A DNA stretch of 64,000 nucleotides from JAUILH01 sp964230215 (GCA_964230215.1 CAXRGQ010000006.1:248001-312000); one strand, 5' to 3'; positions 32,461 through 44,600 are shown, counted from the stretch's first letter. Notes: generated by a model from the sequence alone, not told the origin. A program made the numbers and translations.

Positions 32461-34827
32461 TTATTGTGCCATTAAGACCTCAAAATCGCGACTAACGGTG
32501 CCTCCTAATTCATCAACAATCGTTAGTGTATGTTTGCCTAGCGAAGGACTAACATTAATCTGATGGAAATCCTGAGTTTCCCCAAGATATATATCGTCCA
32601 AGTGCCAATAAAGCTTGAGTGTGTCTGAGCGATGGGAAGCCTCAAACACCGTTGTAGATTGCGTTCCGTCTAAATTTATCGGCAAGTAAATTCTGCTATT
32701 ATATTTCGGGTAGATAATTGCAATGCCATCCTCTCCGTCTTCGTTACATAAGTCCTTATAAGGCGGTAACACCTGATAATTTGGATGTTTATTTCGATAA
32801 TATTTCTCAATTAAAGGAGGCAAAACAAAGCAGTCTTTACTTATCATTTCATCGGCATCCATGCAGCTAGCATTTACGCGATACGACCCCGTGTTATCAA
32901 AATGAACACGCTTACTATACGGACACGCCGTTGTTTTTAAACATGATTTCGGTGCCCACACCGTATCTATCTGAGAAGTGAATTGAGAGGCTCTGAAACC
33001 ACTTTCTGCACAGACTGCAATCTTGGTCATGTCTTCATACGGTTTTTTATACCAGTTGGCCTGATCTAATTTGTCAAAGACATCAAAGAGTACGGGGGCA
33101 GCTGCTTGTATTCCCACTAAGCCTGGTCGCCCTTCGCCATCTGCATTACCTACCCAAACACCTACCGTGTATTTCGGCGTTACACCAACAGCCCATGCAT
33201 CTCTAAACCCAAAACTAGTTCCCGTTTTCCAGGCAATCTTTTGTGATGACGAAAATTGCTCCCATGAGGATTCTCCCTCAGGCCTAGCTACGCGAATCAT
33301 TGCTTCAAATGTGCTCCACACAGCCGCACGATTAAACTGTAAATTTGCATTCTCCAATAGTTCATCATCCTGATTGTAGGAATATGAAATGGCTTTTTTC
33401 TCTTTTTCTCCGTCTAACTGTCTTGACATATTGCCATATATGCTACACAAGTCCCACAACGTTGCCTCTGCCCCACCAAGAATAAGCGCTAAGCCATAAT
33501 GACTACTTGGCTGATTAATGGTGGACATTCCAAGTTTATTAAGTGTATGATGGAATTTCTGAACACCGTTCTCCTTCAACAGTTTCACGATTGGCACATT
33601 TAAACTTCTAGCCAAGGCTGTGCTAGCACGAACAGCGCCATCATACTTGTTATTGTAGTTTTTGGGCGAATAGCCAGATATTAACATTGGTACATCTTCT
33701 ACTAATTGATCGGGCATAATTAAACCATCGTGTAACATACTTGCATACAGGAATGGTTTAAGGATGCTTCCTGTGCTTCTTGGTGCATGAATGACATCTA
33801 CCGCATTCCCATGTTCAGGGTTGTCACCATCTGTATTCCCAATATACGCCAATACTTTACCTGTTTTATTATCAAGTACTAGCACTGCTGCATTGTGAAT
33901 TTGATTCTCGGATAATTTCTTATGATGCTTAGCGACTATATTCTTGACATTCGTTTGAAGATGTATGTCAATTGAAGAATGTACCCACTGTCCTTTTTGA
34001 TTTGATTGTACAATTTTATCCATCAGGTGTGGAGCAATATCTGGAAGATTTGGAGGTTTGTCTGGAATTGGTTCGGCCAGTGCTAATCGCAAATCGTAAT
34101 CATCTATCTCTCCCACTTCATACAATCGTTGTAATAGCCGATTTCGTTTATCAATTAATTGCTGCCTGTTTTTGCCAGGGTGAATTAGACTGGGAGCATT
34201 CGGCAAAATTGCGAGCATACAAGACTCTGCCCAGCTCAAATTATCCGCCTTTTTACCAAAATATCTCCATGCTGCCGCATCAAGTCCAACTACATTTCCC
34301 CCCATTGGTGCATGACTTGCATATTTAGCTAGAATCTCATCTTTGCTCAAACGCTGTTCTAATCTCGTGGCTTGAAATACTTCTATACCCTTTTCCCATA
34401 CATTGCGTGACTTGCCTTTTCTTGAGATTCGGATAAGCTGCATACTAATAGTACTGCCACCACTTACCACTTCCCGAGCCTTAATATTCTGCCCCATGGC
34501 TCTGACGAAAGCACGGAAACTAAATCCCATGTGGTCGTAGAAACGTCTATCCTCAAACTGAATAATAGCTTGCTTAAATTTGTATGGCACGGTACTTCTC
34601 TCAGGAAATCGCCATTGTCCATCATCTGCAATTCTTGCGCCCAATATTGTGCCATCTTTGTCAGTGAGCACAGTGCTTGTTGGATCATCAAATAGTTTGT
34701 CTGGAAGGCAGTTCCACCATATCAAGAAGAGAATCACAAAGCACGCTATTAAATAATAGCGCACTCTGATCATCCATCTAAACAGTCTACGAAACGGACT
34801 AGATATTTTATTCCATACTTTACTCAC
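32461..34827 (-). CDS. pbpC: Penicillin-binding protein 1C (bifunctional glycosyltransferase/transpeptidase)
   Basis: This 788-residue protein has an N-terminal membrane helix (about 22-40), the PBP1C opening STVLTDKDGTILGARIADDG, and a GT51 domain with the catalytic E92 in QFEDRRFYDHMG. The transpeptidase domain has STGSILKPF (active Ser about 351), SxN-type motifs and KTGTS (about 533). A C-terminal BiPBP_C domain (about 700-785) follows. It polymerises and cross-links peptidoglycan in the periplasm. Its start overlaps the end of the alpha-2-macroglobulin gene by 8 bp, the pairing also seen as yfhM-pbpC in E. coli. Confidence 0.95.
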   Translation of the reverse strand: MSKVWNKISSPFRRLFRWMIRVRYYLIACFVILFLIWWNCLPDKLFDDPTSTVLTDKDGTILGARIADDGQWRFPERSTVPYKFKQAIIQFEDRRFYDHMGFSFRAFVRAMGQNIKAREVVSGGSTISMQLIRISRKGKSRNVWEKGIEVFQATRLEQRLSKDEILAKYASHAPMGGNVVGLDAAAWRYFGKKADNLSWAESCMLAILPNAPSLIHPGKNRQQLIDKRNRLLQRLYEVGEIDDYDLRLALAEPIPDKPPNLPDIAPHLMDKIVQSNQKGQWVHSSIDIHLQTNVKNIVAKHHKKLSENQIHNAAVLVLDNKTGKVLAYIGNTDGDNPEHGNAVDVIHAPRSTGSILKPFLYASMLHDGLIMPDQLVEDVPMLISGYSPKNYNNKYDGAVRASTALARSLNVPIVKLLKENGVQKFHHTLNKLGMSTINQPSSHYGLALILGGAEATLWDLCSIYGNMSRQLDGEKEKKAISYSYNQDDELLENANLQFNRAAVWSTFEAMIRVARPEGESSWEQFSSSQKIAWKTGTSFGFRDAWAVGVTPKYTVGVWVGNADGEGRPGLVGIQAAAPVLFDVFDKLDQANWYKKPYEDMTKIAVCAESGFRASQFTSQIDTVWAPKSCLKTTACPYSKRVHFDNTGSYRVNASCMDADEMISKDCFVLPPLIEKYYRNKHPNYQVLPPYKDLCNEDGEDGIAIIYPKYNSRIYLPINLDGTQSTTVFEASHRSDTLKLYWHLDDIYLGETQDFHQINVSPSLGKHTLTIVDELGGTVSRDFEVLMAQ

Positions 34828-37800
34828 TTATAGCCACATCACTGGATTGTTTTACAACCTCTGTCCAGAAACCTGGCACTCTCGCATGCACTGTATTGTC
34901 ATACATGGCTTCTGTGATTACAGTCGGTAAATAGAACTTACCTAAATAAGTTGCATTGAGCTTGATAGTGTATGTTTTGGTATCATTTATAGAGAGGTCA
35001 TAGTAGGTATACACCCTATCATCTCTGATATCCTGATAATCAAAATGACTATTTGTAGAGCTTGATGCATAGCCATCCATCCTTGAATTGTGTATCTCCC
35101 AACCCGAAGGGAATAATTGATTTAAGGTCATCTCTCTTAAGTTAGCGCGCGTTCCTCCATGTGATATGGTAACTTGAGCTATGAAGTCTGTTCCTTGTTC
35201 AATACGAGATGCATCCAATTCTTCGCCATTCATCTTTTTATATGAGATGCGCATAGCCACGTGATTGGAAGCTTCAGTTTGATCTCCAATTACTGGCACA
35301 CCTTCCATCACTACTTTGACATACATAGGACCCTGACCGACATTTTCAACCTCAACTATACCGTCTTCTTTCATTTCATGCTGCACAATTGGCACCTGAG
35401 TAGCTTTGCTAGATACCAATTTACTATTCATGGAAACTGTATAGCGCATGGTTTTATCTAAATCGGCTTCCCCTGCAAACTTAGCCATAGCAATGAGACA
35501 GTATGCAGTTGTTTGTGTGCTCATCCATTGATCAGCGTTTAATCTTTCAGCTACTTCTTTAGCTAAACCTGCTGATTTATCCTTATCTCCCATTAATACC
35601 ATGGTCTCCAGAATCATTGCTTCATCTCTTAAGTCAGATCCATAGGTGTATGAAAGCTCGTTATAAGCTTCAATTTCCGTTGACAGATTTTTAGTCAACT
35701 TTTTAGCTACCTCTGTCTGACCAACTAATTGATAAGCCGCTGCCAAACGCCATTTACATCTAGCATCCAGACCAGGTGTTTCTCTTAGTCTGTTCATCGC
35801 ACCTAATTCGGCTTTTCTTGCCAAGGCCAAGGTATATAGACGGTAAGCCTGCACTAGGTTTTTATGTTTCTCGTATATAGTTGGTGATTTTAATGGCACA
35901 AACTCACGCGCCTGTCTTCTCTGAAATTTCACCCAACCGTTTTTGAGGGAGTTTGGAACTTTGTACCCATTCAAATCTGCCTCCAATAAGAAATGCCCGG
36001 CATAATTACTTCCCCATTCATCACTCTCACTCATTCCTGGCCAATATCCAAATCCTCCGTCCGTAGTTTGCATCAAACTAATGCGGTTTATTGCTCCCAT
36101 CACGTTCGATTGAATACTGTTTTTATAGTTCTTGTCTAATTTCATCAACTTGTGCAGAGCGAGCTGAGGGAAAGCAGCAGATGTTGTTTGTTCGATACAT
36201 CCATGAGGGTACTGAATTAAATATTTCAACCTATTACCTAAGTTAATTGGAGGGAATGAACTAAGCTCAACCAAAGTTGAATTGGTGCCCTCAATCCCAT
36301 TGAATTTCACAGAAGCATTCCATTTATCCCCTGGCATCAGTACCTTTTCTTGTACATCTACAACCGCTGGGTTTGGAGTTCTCACATCTAACTCGATTGT
36401 ATGGTGAGCAGTGTGATTGCCACTTCTAGCGATGATCTCGACTTTAGCAATTCCAATTTTCTCAGCAACATTTAACCCGAAATTAATAACCTCATCACCT
36501 GGTTTGCTAAAGTGAATTTGTTTAGTTCGTGAACCTTGAATTCTTAATAAATCGTTGGTTTTAATCTCCACGGAGACATCTTTAACGCCGTCTTTCATTG
36601 CGAAGACGTTTACTGGCAGATAGACTTGCTCCGTCGGACTTAACACACGTGGCAGGGTGCCCAATACCATAAGAGGACTTCTCACAGGTACTGCCTTTTC
36701 TGCATTACCATAGGCCTCTTCATGTCCGGCTACCACCATAACACGTACACTTCCAACATAATTAGGAATATCAATTTTATGTGATTTTGTAGAACCAGCT
36801 GGAAGGTAAAACGGTCCTATAAAGCGTACCATTGGCTTAAACCTGTTCGCCTTGTTAGGTTTCTTCATCTTACCTGATCCATCACCACCAACTGCCAATA
36901 TTTTATTCATCTCAATGGCGTATGCTCCCATTATATCATCATACAGATCCCAAGTTTTTACACCTAGTGCTTCACGTGCATAGAAATGATCCCAGGGCTG
37001 TGGTGTTTTGAATGATGTTAAGTCTAGCAAGCCTTCGTCCACAACGGCCAATGTATACGTCATAGGCTTACCGCTCTTTTCGCTCACCTTAACACGTGTT
37101 GTACTTTCCGGCTTAAACTCATCTGCACAAGCAATCAAAGGGTTTAAATGTGAATTTGGATTCTCCACCATAATAGGCGCCACACCATACATCCGAATGG
37201 GCAGATCGTTTTCCGTGACATTGTGCGGCTGCAATAAGGTCACGTGCACAAATACGTTAGGAGACATCTCTTCAGTCGTTTCAAATTCGTAATTAGTCTC
37301 TCCTTTCTCTGTATCAATTAAAAACTTCTTAACGATTTTTGTTCCTGATTCGAGACTAACTATCGCCTTGCCTTTTTCGGCTGATGGGAAGGACAATTTC
37401 ACCTTTTCTCCAACATTATAGCTTTCCTTATCCGTACTAAAACTAAGCATTGTTACATTCTCAATTGTTGTACGTTCGGATCTTGCCCAGTAAGGCCAAT
37501 CAACATACACGATTTTACCTGTAGAGTGCCCACTTTCTTTGTCTTTAACAAGAATCAGATAGCGCCCCCACTCTGGACGATTTATTCTAAAATTGAATTT
37601 CCCTTTACCATTGGATATATCAATCATTTCATTCTGAACAGCCACTGTGGTTGACTTAGCAATGTAACTTGCCAAATCGTTATCATATGAATCCCACCAC
37701 CATCTCCATTCAACCTTATAAACCTTCACTTCTAATTCGCTTCTCTTAACTGGTGACCCGTCTTCCTTAAGATTAACTACATCAATTTTAACATCTTGGT

Positions 37801-40411
37801 CAGTTTGAATGGTGCCGTATTCCAATGAACCTTCAGGCACATCAATTCCAACATAAGATTCGAATGGCGAATACGGAATTGATTTTCTATCTATACTAAA
37901 TCCTCCGCCCTTCTCAAATACCTTGGTAACGAAATTAGCAGTTAGCATGCCAGGTGCACGGCTTCCGATATAAATACTAGGTTTAAAACTAGCCTTTCCA
38001 CTGTCGTCCACTTTACTATCGAAGACCGTTTGCTCTTCAACCGAGAAGTCCTTAATCGGGTCATCGAATATAAAGCTTGGATAGCCTTTAAAGCTAGTGC
38101 GTCTCTTATTTAGAGTTAAATCTACACGTGTCCCCAAATTCCCTGCAGTGGCACCATGCAACCACTTAACGGATAACTCTGCTAAGTCGTCTTTTCTGGT
38201 TTTTGACAAAAACTCATTTGCAAAATCAAGATAGATTTTAAGACGATTTGGCTTTACTGTCTCAACCTTTAAATTCTTTGTGAACTCTCGGTTTCCGACC
38301 TTAATCTCAGCTAAATAGTTACCTGTTGGTGCATCCTCATCGGTAGCTGTCCTGAAATCATATAAACCATTTAAATTCTTACTTATCGTTCTTTTCTCCA
38401 CCACCTGGTAGTTTGGATCGTATAAAGTGAAGCTAACCGGGTGATTTTTAGGTAGTACATTATCTTTATCCTCTAACATAAAGGACACAAAAAGAGAATC
38501 TCCTGGGCGCCATACTCCTCGCTCAGCATAAACAAATCCTTTTACAGAGTTTTGAATAGTAGCACCTGACACATCAAACTTTGATAATGACAATGACTCT
38601 CCATCTCTCAATTTAAGATAAGCCCGTTGTTTACCGTGTTTTGCAATTACAACAAAAGGCTTTTCGTCCATCTTGATGCTTGCCATCCCTTGACTATTGG
38701 TAATAGCTTCTCCCAGTTTTTGTTGTTGGTAGCTGTAAAACTCGATTTTAGCGTTAGCAATAGCATTCGTTGTCAAAATATCATTCGCAAATATGTGCAA
38801 CTCTTTGTTATCCCCCGCTTTAGCAATAAGACCTATGTTTGATGCGAGCATATTGCTCTTTATAGATTTATTATAGAAATATGTGGCATGACATGGATTG
38901 TCGCGTTCTCTATAATTATAATCACCAGCGTCTCTCCAGTATTCATCATCGTACCAGTAGTCGTAAACAACCCATTCTTTTTCATTCCATTCTTTGTCTT
39001 GTTCTCTACTTAAGCTTGTTAACTGAGCTGTCTCCTCATCACCACACCCATATACACTAAAGTCTTTTTTGATACGCAATTCAATTTGATAAATAGCACC
39101 TGGATCTACCTCTATGATATCGCTCACGTCAAGATTAAATCGATTCCATTCATGTAAATTGACTTCTTCTTTGTTATCTAATCTCACTGTAGAGCGCAAT
39201 ACTTCTCTAGAAACACGTTTCATTTCATCACGCTCATCAATATTGTTGATTTGTAAGAATTGGAGCATGTTGTTTTCATAAATCTTGGTAATAAAAACAT
39301 CTACAGCTCTCACGTTTACCGCCTCAAACGGGTATAATAAGCCATGTTTATTACTCGGCACGATTACACCTTCTTCTACTAGCTTGATATCCGGCTTGAT
39401 ACCTTCAAACACCATTTCCACAGATTCGCTGTTAAACATTTTATAGCCATTAATATTTTTCACACCTGGATTAATGGTCACTGTTTTTGTTCCGGATACG
39501 CGGTGTGGAAGGAATACCTGCACCTCTTGTCCATCGATAGTATAAGTCAATCCCGACATATCATCAATTTCAATTAATCCCATTAAATATTGGTCTGATT
39601 TAAGGGGGTCTGAAAAATGGATACTCACGTATTGCTCAGGCTCGTGTACAACCTCTATATCCGTTACCTTAAAGTCGCCCAAAGCAGGAATTTCTATCTC
39701 CTGCTCGTTTGTTTCGTCAGCATCAATAGGTTTACCGTCCAACTCAATTTCAAAGCTACCTTCTTTGTCTCCACGCTTAATTCCTTTGACAACTATCGCA
39801 TGCGACTTTTCATTGATATGTGTCCACTCTATATCAAGCTTTTTACCGTTTTGTTTGGCTGTCACACATTCTTCCACATCTTCGGCATCCGCAATATCAT
39901 TTGTATAAATAGTGGTAGTATATGTCTGCTTTTTGAGATCATTAAAATCTTCTGCAACTAGCTTACCACTATTCGCCCTGATATGTTGGGTAAGCGTTGA
40001 GAAGTTGTATGAAAAAGTTCCGAATGTAGAAGGAACGTCCAGTATTTTATCCAACGCAAAATCTACCTTGTAATCCTGACCAGCTCGCAAATCATTATCT
40101 GGTCTGAACTCAATTGTGTTTTTGTTGACCCAAAACGCTTCACCGGATGTCATTGGCGTGATGGTAAACAAACGGTCATCGATAGGCTCTTCTGTATTTA
40201 CCTCATCAACAAAATCCTGCAAAAACTCAATGCGGATGTTTGATTTAACTGAGAGCAAGCCTGAACTGTAGGCTCTGATGTAGGTGGCGAATTCTGGATT
40301 AACCCGAACTTGTTCTACTACTTCTTCTACTTCCTCTTCCGAGCATCTAGTGGTTGTGCTTACAATGATTGCGCTAAGTACGAGAGCGCTGGCGAATATT
40401 ATTTGTTTCAT
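34820..40411 (-). CDS. Bacterial alpha-2-macroglobulin family protein (YfhM-like)
   Basis: This protein of about 1863 residues has the bacterial alpha-2-macroglobulin architecture: N-terminal bait-side MG domains, the MG2 segment YAERGVWRPGDSLFV, the A2M core (YTLAVVDEGLLDLTSFKTP), and the thioester motif C-I-E-Q (C about 1405) in YPHGCIEQTTS, then the alpha-alpha toroid. The motif fits thioester-bearing members that covalently trap proteases. The ATG at 40411 starts a plausible lipoprotein or secretory signal (ALVLSAIIVSTTTRC); an in-frame TTG 33 nt upstream is less likely. Coupling to pbpC supports a periplasmic defence and repair role. Confidence 0.93.
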   Translation of the reverse strand: MKQIIFASALVLSAIIVSTTTRCSEEEVEEVVEQVRVNPEFATYIRAYSSGLLSVKSNIRIEFLQDFVDEVNTEEPIDDRLFTITPMTSGEAFWVNKNTIEFRPDNDLRAGQDYKVDFALDKILDVPSTFGTFSYNFSTLTQHIRANSGKLVAEDFNDLKKQTYTTTIYTNDIADAEDVEECVTAKQNGKKLDIEWTHINEKSHAIVVKGIKRGDKEGSFEIELDGKPIDADETNEQEIEIPALGDFKVTDIEVVHEPEQYVSIHFSDPLKSDQYLMGLIEIDDMSGLTYTIDGQEVQVFLPHRVSGTKTVTINPGVKNINGYKMFNSESVEMVFEGIKPDIKLVEEGVIVPSNKHGLLYPFEAVNVRAVDVFITKIYENNMLQFLQINNIDERDEMKRVSREVLRSTVRLDNKEEVNLHEWNRFNLDVSDIIEVDPGAIYQIELRIKKDFSVYGCGDEETAQLTSLSREQDKEWNEKEWVVYDYWYDDEYWRDAGDYNYRERDNPCHATYFYNKSIKSNMLASNIGLIAKAGDNKELHIFANDILTTNAIANAKIEFYSYQQQKLGEAITNSQGMASIKMDEKPFVVIAKHGKQRAYLKLRDGESLSLSKFDVSGATIQNSVKGFVYAERGVWRPGDSLFVSFMLEDKDNVLPKNHPVSFTLYDPNYQVVEKRTISKNLNGLYDFRTATDEDAPTGNYLAEIKVGNREFTKNLKVETVKPNRLKIYLDFANEFLSKTRKDDLAELSVKWLHGATAGNLGTRVDLTLNKRRTSFKGYPSFIFDDPIKDFSVEEQTVFDSKVDDSGKASFKPSIYIGSRAPGMLTANFVTKVFEKGGGFSIDRKSIPYSPFESYVGIDVPEGSLEYGTIQTDQDVKIDVVNLKEDGSPVKRSELEVKVYKVEWRWWWDSYDNDLASYIAKSTTVAVQNEMIDISNGKGKFNFRINRPEWGRYLILVKDKESGHSTGKIVYVDWPYWARSERTTIENVTMLSFSTDKESYNVGEKVKLSFPSAEKGKAIVSLESGTKIVKKFLIDTEKGETNYEFETTEEMSPNVFVHVTLLQPHNVTENDLPIRMYGVAPIMVENPNSHLNPLIACADEFKPESTTRVKVSEKSGKPMTYTLAVVDEGLLDLTSFKTPQPWDHFYAREALGVKTWDLYDDIMGAYAIEMNKILAVGGDGSGKMKKPNKANRFKPMVRFIGPFYLPAGSTKSHKIDIPNYVGSVRVMVVAGHEEAYGNAEKAVPVRSPLMVLGTLPRVLSPTEQVYLPVNVFAMKDGVKDVSVEIKTNDLLRIQGSRTKQIHFSKPGDEVINFGLNVAEKIGIAKVEIIARSGNHTAHHTIELDVRTPNPAVVDVQEKVLMPGDKWNASVKFNGIEGTNSTLVELSSFPPINLGNRLKYLIQYPHGCIEQTTSAAFPQLALHKLMKLDKNYKNSIQSNVMGAINRISLMQTTDGGFGYWPGMSESDEWGSNYAGHFLLEADLNGYKVPNSLKNGWVKFQRRQAREFVPLKSPTIYEKHKNLVQAYRLYTLALARKAELGAMNRLRETPGLDARCKWRLAAAYQLVGQTEVAKKLTKNLSTEIEAYNELSYTYGSDLRDEAMILETMVLMGDKDKSAGLAKEVAERLNADQWMSTQTTAYCLIAMAKFAGEADLDKTMRYTVSMNSKLVSSKATQVPIVQHEMKEDGIVEVENVGQGPMYVKVVMEGVPVIGDQTEASNHVAMRISYKKMNGEELDASRIEQGTDFIAQVTISHGGTRANLREMTLNQLFPSGWEIHNSRMDGYASSSTNSHFDYQDIRDDRVYTYYDLSINDTKTYTIKLNATYLGKFYLPTVITEAMYDNTVHARVPGFWTEVVKQSSDVAISE

Positions 40412-40576
40412 TTTTAAGTGTTGATTTTGCGATTGTTTACTCAAGTATACTGATACCTATTAAATGTAGGGCTCAAAGATTATTATGTGCAGAACGAGAA
40501 TGATTATTTGCAAACAAAATTCGAATTCCGCTAACAGCGCCGCATATTACCATAATTCCGTAAATTGCTTGCGCTT

Positions 40577-41533
40577 ATGAATCTTAGCTTACTTGTAATA
40601 AAGGACATAGTAGATACCTTGGCGTATTTAGCCTTAGTATTTTCTGTGGTTGAAATTTATTTAATGCTTAATAAGCTTTGGTCAAGAAAGCACATTAAAG
40701 AAGTATCTGAAAGTATTTCCGTGTCAAGTAGAATCGTTGGGTTAATTCCCCTAAGTATTTTCACCCTATACTATGGCCTAAACCATCAATGGCAAGGAGT
40801 AATTGAAGGTATGCTTTGGTTATTTGCTGGCTTGGTACAACTATTAATCGGAATAGGTATTTGGGTTGCGGGTAATAAGCAAAGGCGGGTTATCAATCTG
40901 ATTACTCGTTCTATTAGAAAAGAACGATCTGAGCTAGGTTATTTGGCAAAGTCGATATTTAAGCCACAGTCGCAGGAAAAAATTATTGATTTGCTATGTT
41001 CAATATCAATGATAGATGGAGAGCTGGATAATAAAGAAATTGAATACATTGAGCGCTTGGCGGCGAAATGGAATACTAAAGTGTTTTGGGGAGCAGTAAA
41101 AGCACGTCATAAGAAAGCGCAGATAAGTCCCTTCTTCAACTTATGGGAGGATTTAGACGAGTATTTAAAACTAAACCCTGAGCGGGGGGAACGAAAGTAT
41201 TTATCAAATGCAGTAAGAGAGCTCATTGAAATTGATGGCAACATATCGAAGGAAGAAGAAATCATCATTCACGAATTCGAATACCTTGTAGACAGAAATA
41301 CACCACATCAAGATGCTTATATATCCTACAAAGTGGTAATAGTTCCGCAGCAAGACGAGCAAGTGCAATATTTAGAATCTCATTTCAATAGTTTGAGCAA
41401 ACAAGAGCTACAAGGTGGGCAGGCCTTTGTAACCGATTGGTTTTTATCTAGGAAATTTGCCAATAAAGTAAAAGAGGAATTTCAGGAGAACGGGTACTTC
41501 ACGACGATTATTGAACCTGAAGAGCATGTTTAG
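40577..41533 (+). CDS. Membrane protein with TerB-like domain
   Basis: This 318-residue protein has three hydrophobic segments in its first 105 residues. The cytoplasmic part has two acidic helical repeats, IDLLCSISMIDGELDNKEIE and LIEIDGNISKEEEIIIHEFE, typical of TerB/DUF533 tellurite-resistance-like domains that bind divalent metal. A separate alpha/beta segment ends the protein (AYISYKVVIVPQQDEQ onward). The ATG at 40577 is preferred over a TTG 12 nt upstream. No ter operon is nearby, so tellurite resistance should not be assumed. Confidence 0.75.
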   Translation: MNLSLLVIKDIVDTLAYLALVFSVVEIYLMLNKLWSRKHIKEVSESISVSSRIVGLIPLSIFTLYYGLNHQWQGVIEGMLWLFAGLVQLLIGIGIWVAGNKQRRVINLITRSIRKERSELGYLAKSIFKPQSQEKIIDLLCSISMIDGELDNKEIEYIERLAAKWNTKVFWGAVKARHKKAQISPFFNLWEDLDEYLKLNPERGERKYLSNAVRELIEIDGNISKEEEIIIHEFEYLVDRNTPHQDAYISYKVVIVPQQDEQVQYLESHFNSLSKQELQGGQAFVTDWFLSRKFANKVKEEFQENGYFTTIIEPEEHV

Positions 41534-41666
41534 ATAATTTCGATTTGCTATGCAACTCACCCTCAGGATATAACGTCATTGTATTGTAAACAGTTAAATC
41601 ACTACAGACTACAGTTTAATAAATGACCATAACTAGGGTATTGATTAAGCCGTAAACTTACCTAAA

Positions 41667-44600
41667 TTGCTTGCTGTGATATACTTACGATTATTGCCCA
41701 TATTATTCCTGTTTGCTTCAATTAAAATTGTATATACTCAATCCTTTCTCAAATCTTATGGAGGATTATATAACGATGAAGCTTTAGACGTGGAAACTGA
41801 TGCTGCTGGTAATATCTACACCACTGGATACATTACATCAAGTGCATCTTATGGATTTAGCAGTAATGTAAATACGAATGGGTACAGTGATGTTTTTGTG
41901 ACAAAGTCAGATCCTAATGGAAACGTGATTTGGGTTAAGGTGTTTGGTGGGCCACAAGCTGATAGAGGGTATGATATTGAGCTAGATGGCGCTGGGAATA
42001 TTTATGTAACTGGCTACTTTATGGGCAATGCCAATTTTGACGGCATTAATATATCTGCAAATGCTGGGTCTAGAGACGCCTTTGTTATGAAGCTTGACAA
42101 TAACGGAGTTATTCAATGGGTTAACAATGATGGCGGCCCCGAAGGTGATACAGGTTATGGCGTAAATGTTGACGGAAACGGTAATGTTATATATACCGGT
42201 CAATTTAAAGGGCAAGGTAACATTGCGGGTAGTGTCTACAACAGTGCCTTAGACCCAAACACAGGTCTACCCTCTTATGATGCGTTTATAGTTATGTATG
42301 ATGCGAACGGTACACCAGTCTGGTCTCACCATGCCATTGCGCCGTATGATGATAGAGGATTGTCTGTGGCAGTTGACTCAAACGATAAGATATATGTTAG
42401 CGGTCAATTCTCTGACACATTAACTGTTGCTGGTTACACGCAAAACAATACAGTATTTAATGCTGGTTTTGTAATCAAGTTTGATGATGCCGGGACATTA
42501 GAGTTTTTTCAGCGCTTATCTGCGTATCAAACCCTAATTAATGACATTGAGGTTAACGCTAACAATGATTTGTATTTAACGGGTGACTTTCTTGGTCAAA
42601 TGATTATTCTTGACCAAAATGGATACAATTATATTACTGGGAATTATACCTACAGAATCTTTGTGATTAAAATGGATGACCACGGCAATCTAATTTGGGC
42701 TGAAGCAGATGGTTCAGATTCAGAAATTTCCTCACAGGCCATTGCCATAGATGGAAACGACGACACATATATTACCGGAATGTTTAAATGTATGTTTAAC
42801 GATTACAATGACACCACTGCAGAAGAGGGTTTATTTAATTCTGTTGGGTTTAGGGATATTTTCTTGGCAAAGTATTCAAGTTCGGGAGACCGACTTTACC
42901 AGGCACACTACGGTGGACCAAGAGATGATTATGCTGGGGGTATAGCAATAAACCAAGTAGACCACCCCATCATTGCAGGAGGGTTTGATGAATACTTTAG
43001 TTTTCCTGCCAACGGTTCTCTACCCTTAACTACCCATCAATCATTTGAGACAAATAGTTTTTGCACCGGTCAAAATTATGTTTTAACGCACGCTGAGGGT
43101 GCCCGAGACATATTTGTTGGGGACATACTAAATACGACTTTTCCTAATTATTACTATTACAACTCCTCATCTTGTTATGATACTTTAACTCCCTGTGTGG
43201 GCTGGGGAGGGTGCCAAGACACATTAGAGTTTTGTGATGAAGGAGCATTATTTTCTAACACATACACCAATGGGAATGGCGTGTACGAGCCCAATAAACC
43301 TTTGCATCTATGGGGGCACATAGGTCCATTCTTCAATAGAAGTTGGAGCAACGGAGATACTGCCCAACAAACTACAATTAATAGCACTGGCTGGTACACA
43401 TGTGAATTGTCGAGAATTGATGGATGCGAATCATATATGGATAGTACATATGTTATTATCCACCCAATCCCAGACTTGCCAGCTATGAACGATAGTGTCG
43501 GATTTAATAATAATACCTTTCCAGCCTACAACACCATAAATGTATGCTATCCAGACTCTGCGTACATTTGGCCCAGTTTTGTTGATACTAACACAATTGT
43601 TGCAATAACACTTCCTAACGGAATAACATACACTGACTCACTACCACATGGCACTAATGTAGAGGGTACAATAGAAGTCCTAGTTACTGACACTAATGGA
43701 TGCAGTCTTTATGATGACTATGAGCTTGAAGTTCACACCCCCTTCGTACTAGATACTATTGTTCCTTATTTGACACTGATTGACCCTGTTGACAATAACG
43801 ACAGTATCAATATTTGTCTTGGAGATGAAATCACCGTTGTGCTCATGGATTCGCTTACAAATCCTACTGGAAACTTGAACTCCCCATACTGTGGCATCAT
43901 CACTACCGAGATTTGGTCGACATCTGGCTTGACCAACCACCCCAGCAATGATAGTATTCCTCAATGTCCTGAATCTATAATCTATCCAACAACAAGTGGA
44001 TGGTATCATTTCAATCTTGATATAGCGCTAGGTTATGATAATTATTGTGGTATAGACACTACTTGGTATGAGGCGAGTGATTCATTTTATGTTCATGTTG
44101 ATTCACTACCAGAATTTTCACTCAATATGTTTGGTAATCTCCAAATATGCCCTGGAGACACAACAAGTCTATGGGTTGATACTACAATCACAGGCTTTAC
44201 ATGGAGTGGGCCCTCCATCCTATCAACAAGCACGAATGGGGATTTAATTATAGTCAACGCTATTGGCAACTACACATATGGTGGTGTTTTTACAGACCCA
44301 CTCACTGGATGCACAGCAAATATAACCGAATCTAGTCAGGTGGTTCATAAAGATGACCCTGAAATCATCAGTAATGTGCCAGATAATATCATTTGCCCTA
44401 ACGATTCAATTCTGCTGACATGTATAACCCCAGCAGCAACTTACGACTGGATTGGACCATTTGGGAACTCAATTGGAAATTCATCAACAATTTGGGCGAG
44501 TGTGCCTGGGTATTACCATTGTGTTATCGTGGATAATGACAGCTGTGTTCTTACCTCCAACACTATAGAACTAAAAGAATACAACACTCCATTTTTAATC

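Noticed and set aside
33071..34328. Two open frames of 100 and 118 codons on the plus strand
   Set aside because: Both are antisense to pbpC, whose motifs are intact; no independent coding evidence.
39617..39961. Open frame of 114 codons on the plus strand
   Set aside because: It is antisense to the alpha-2-macroglobulin gene, with no start context or recognisable product.
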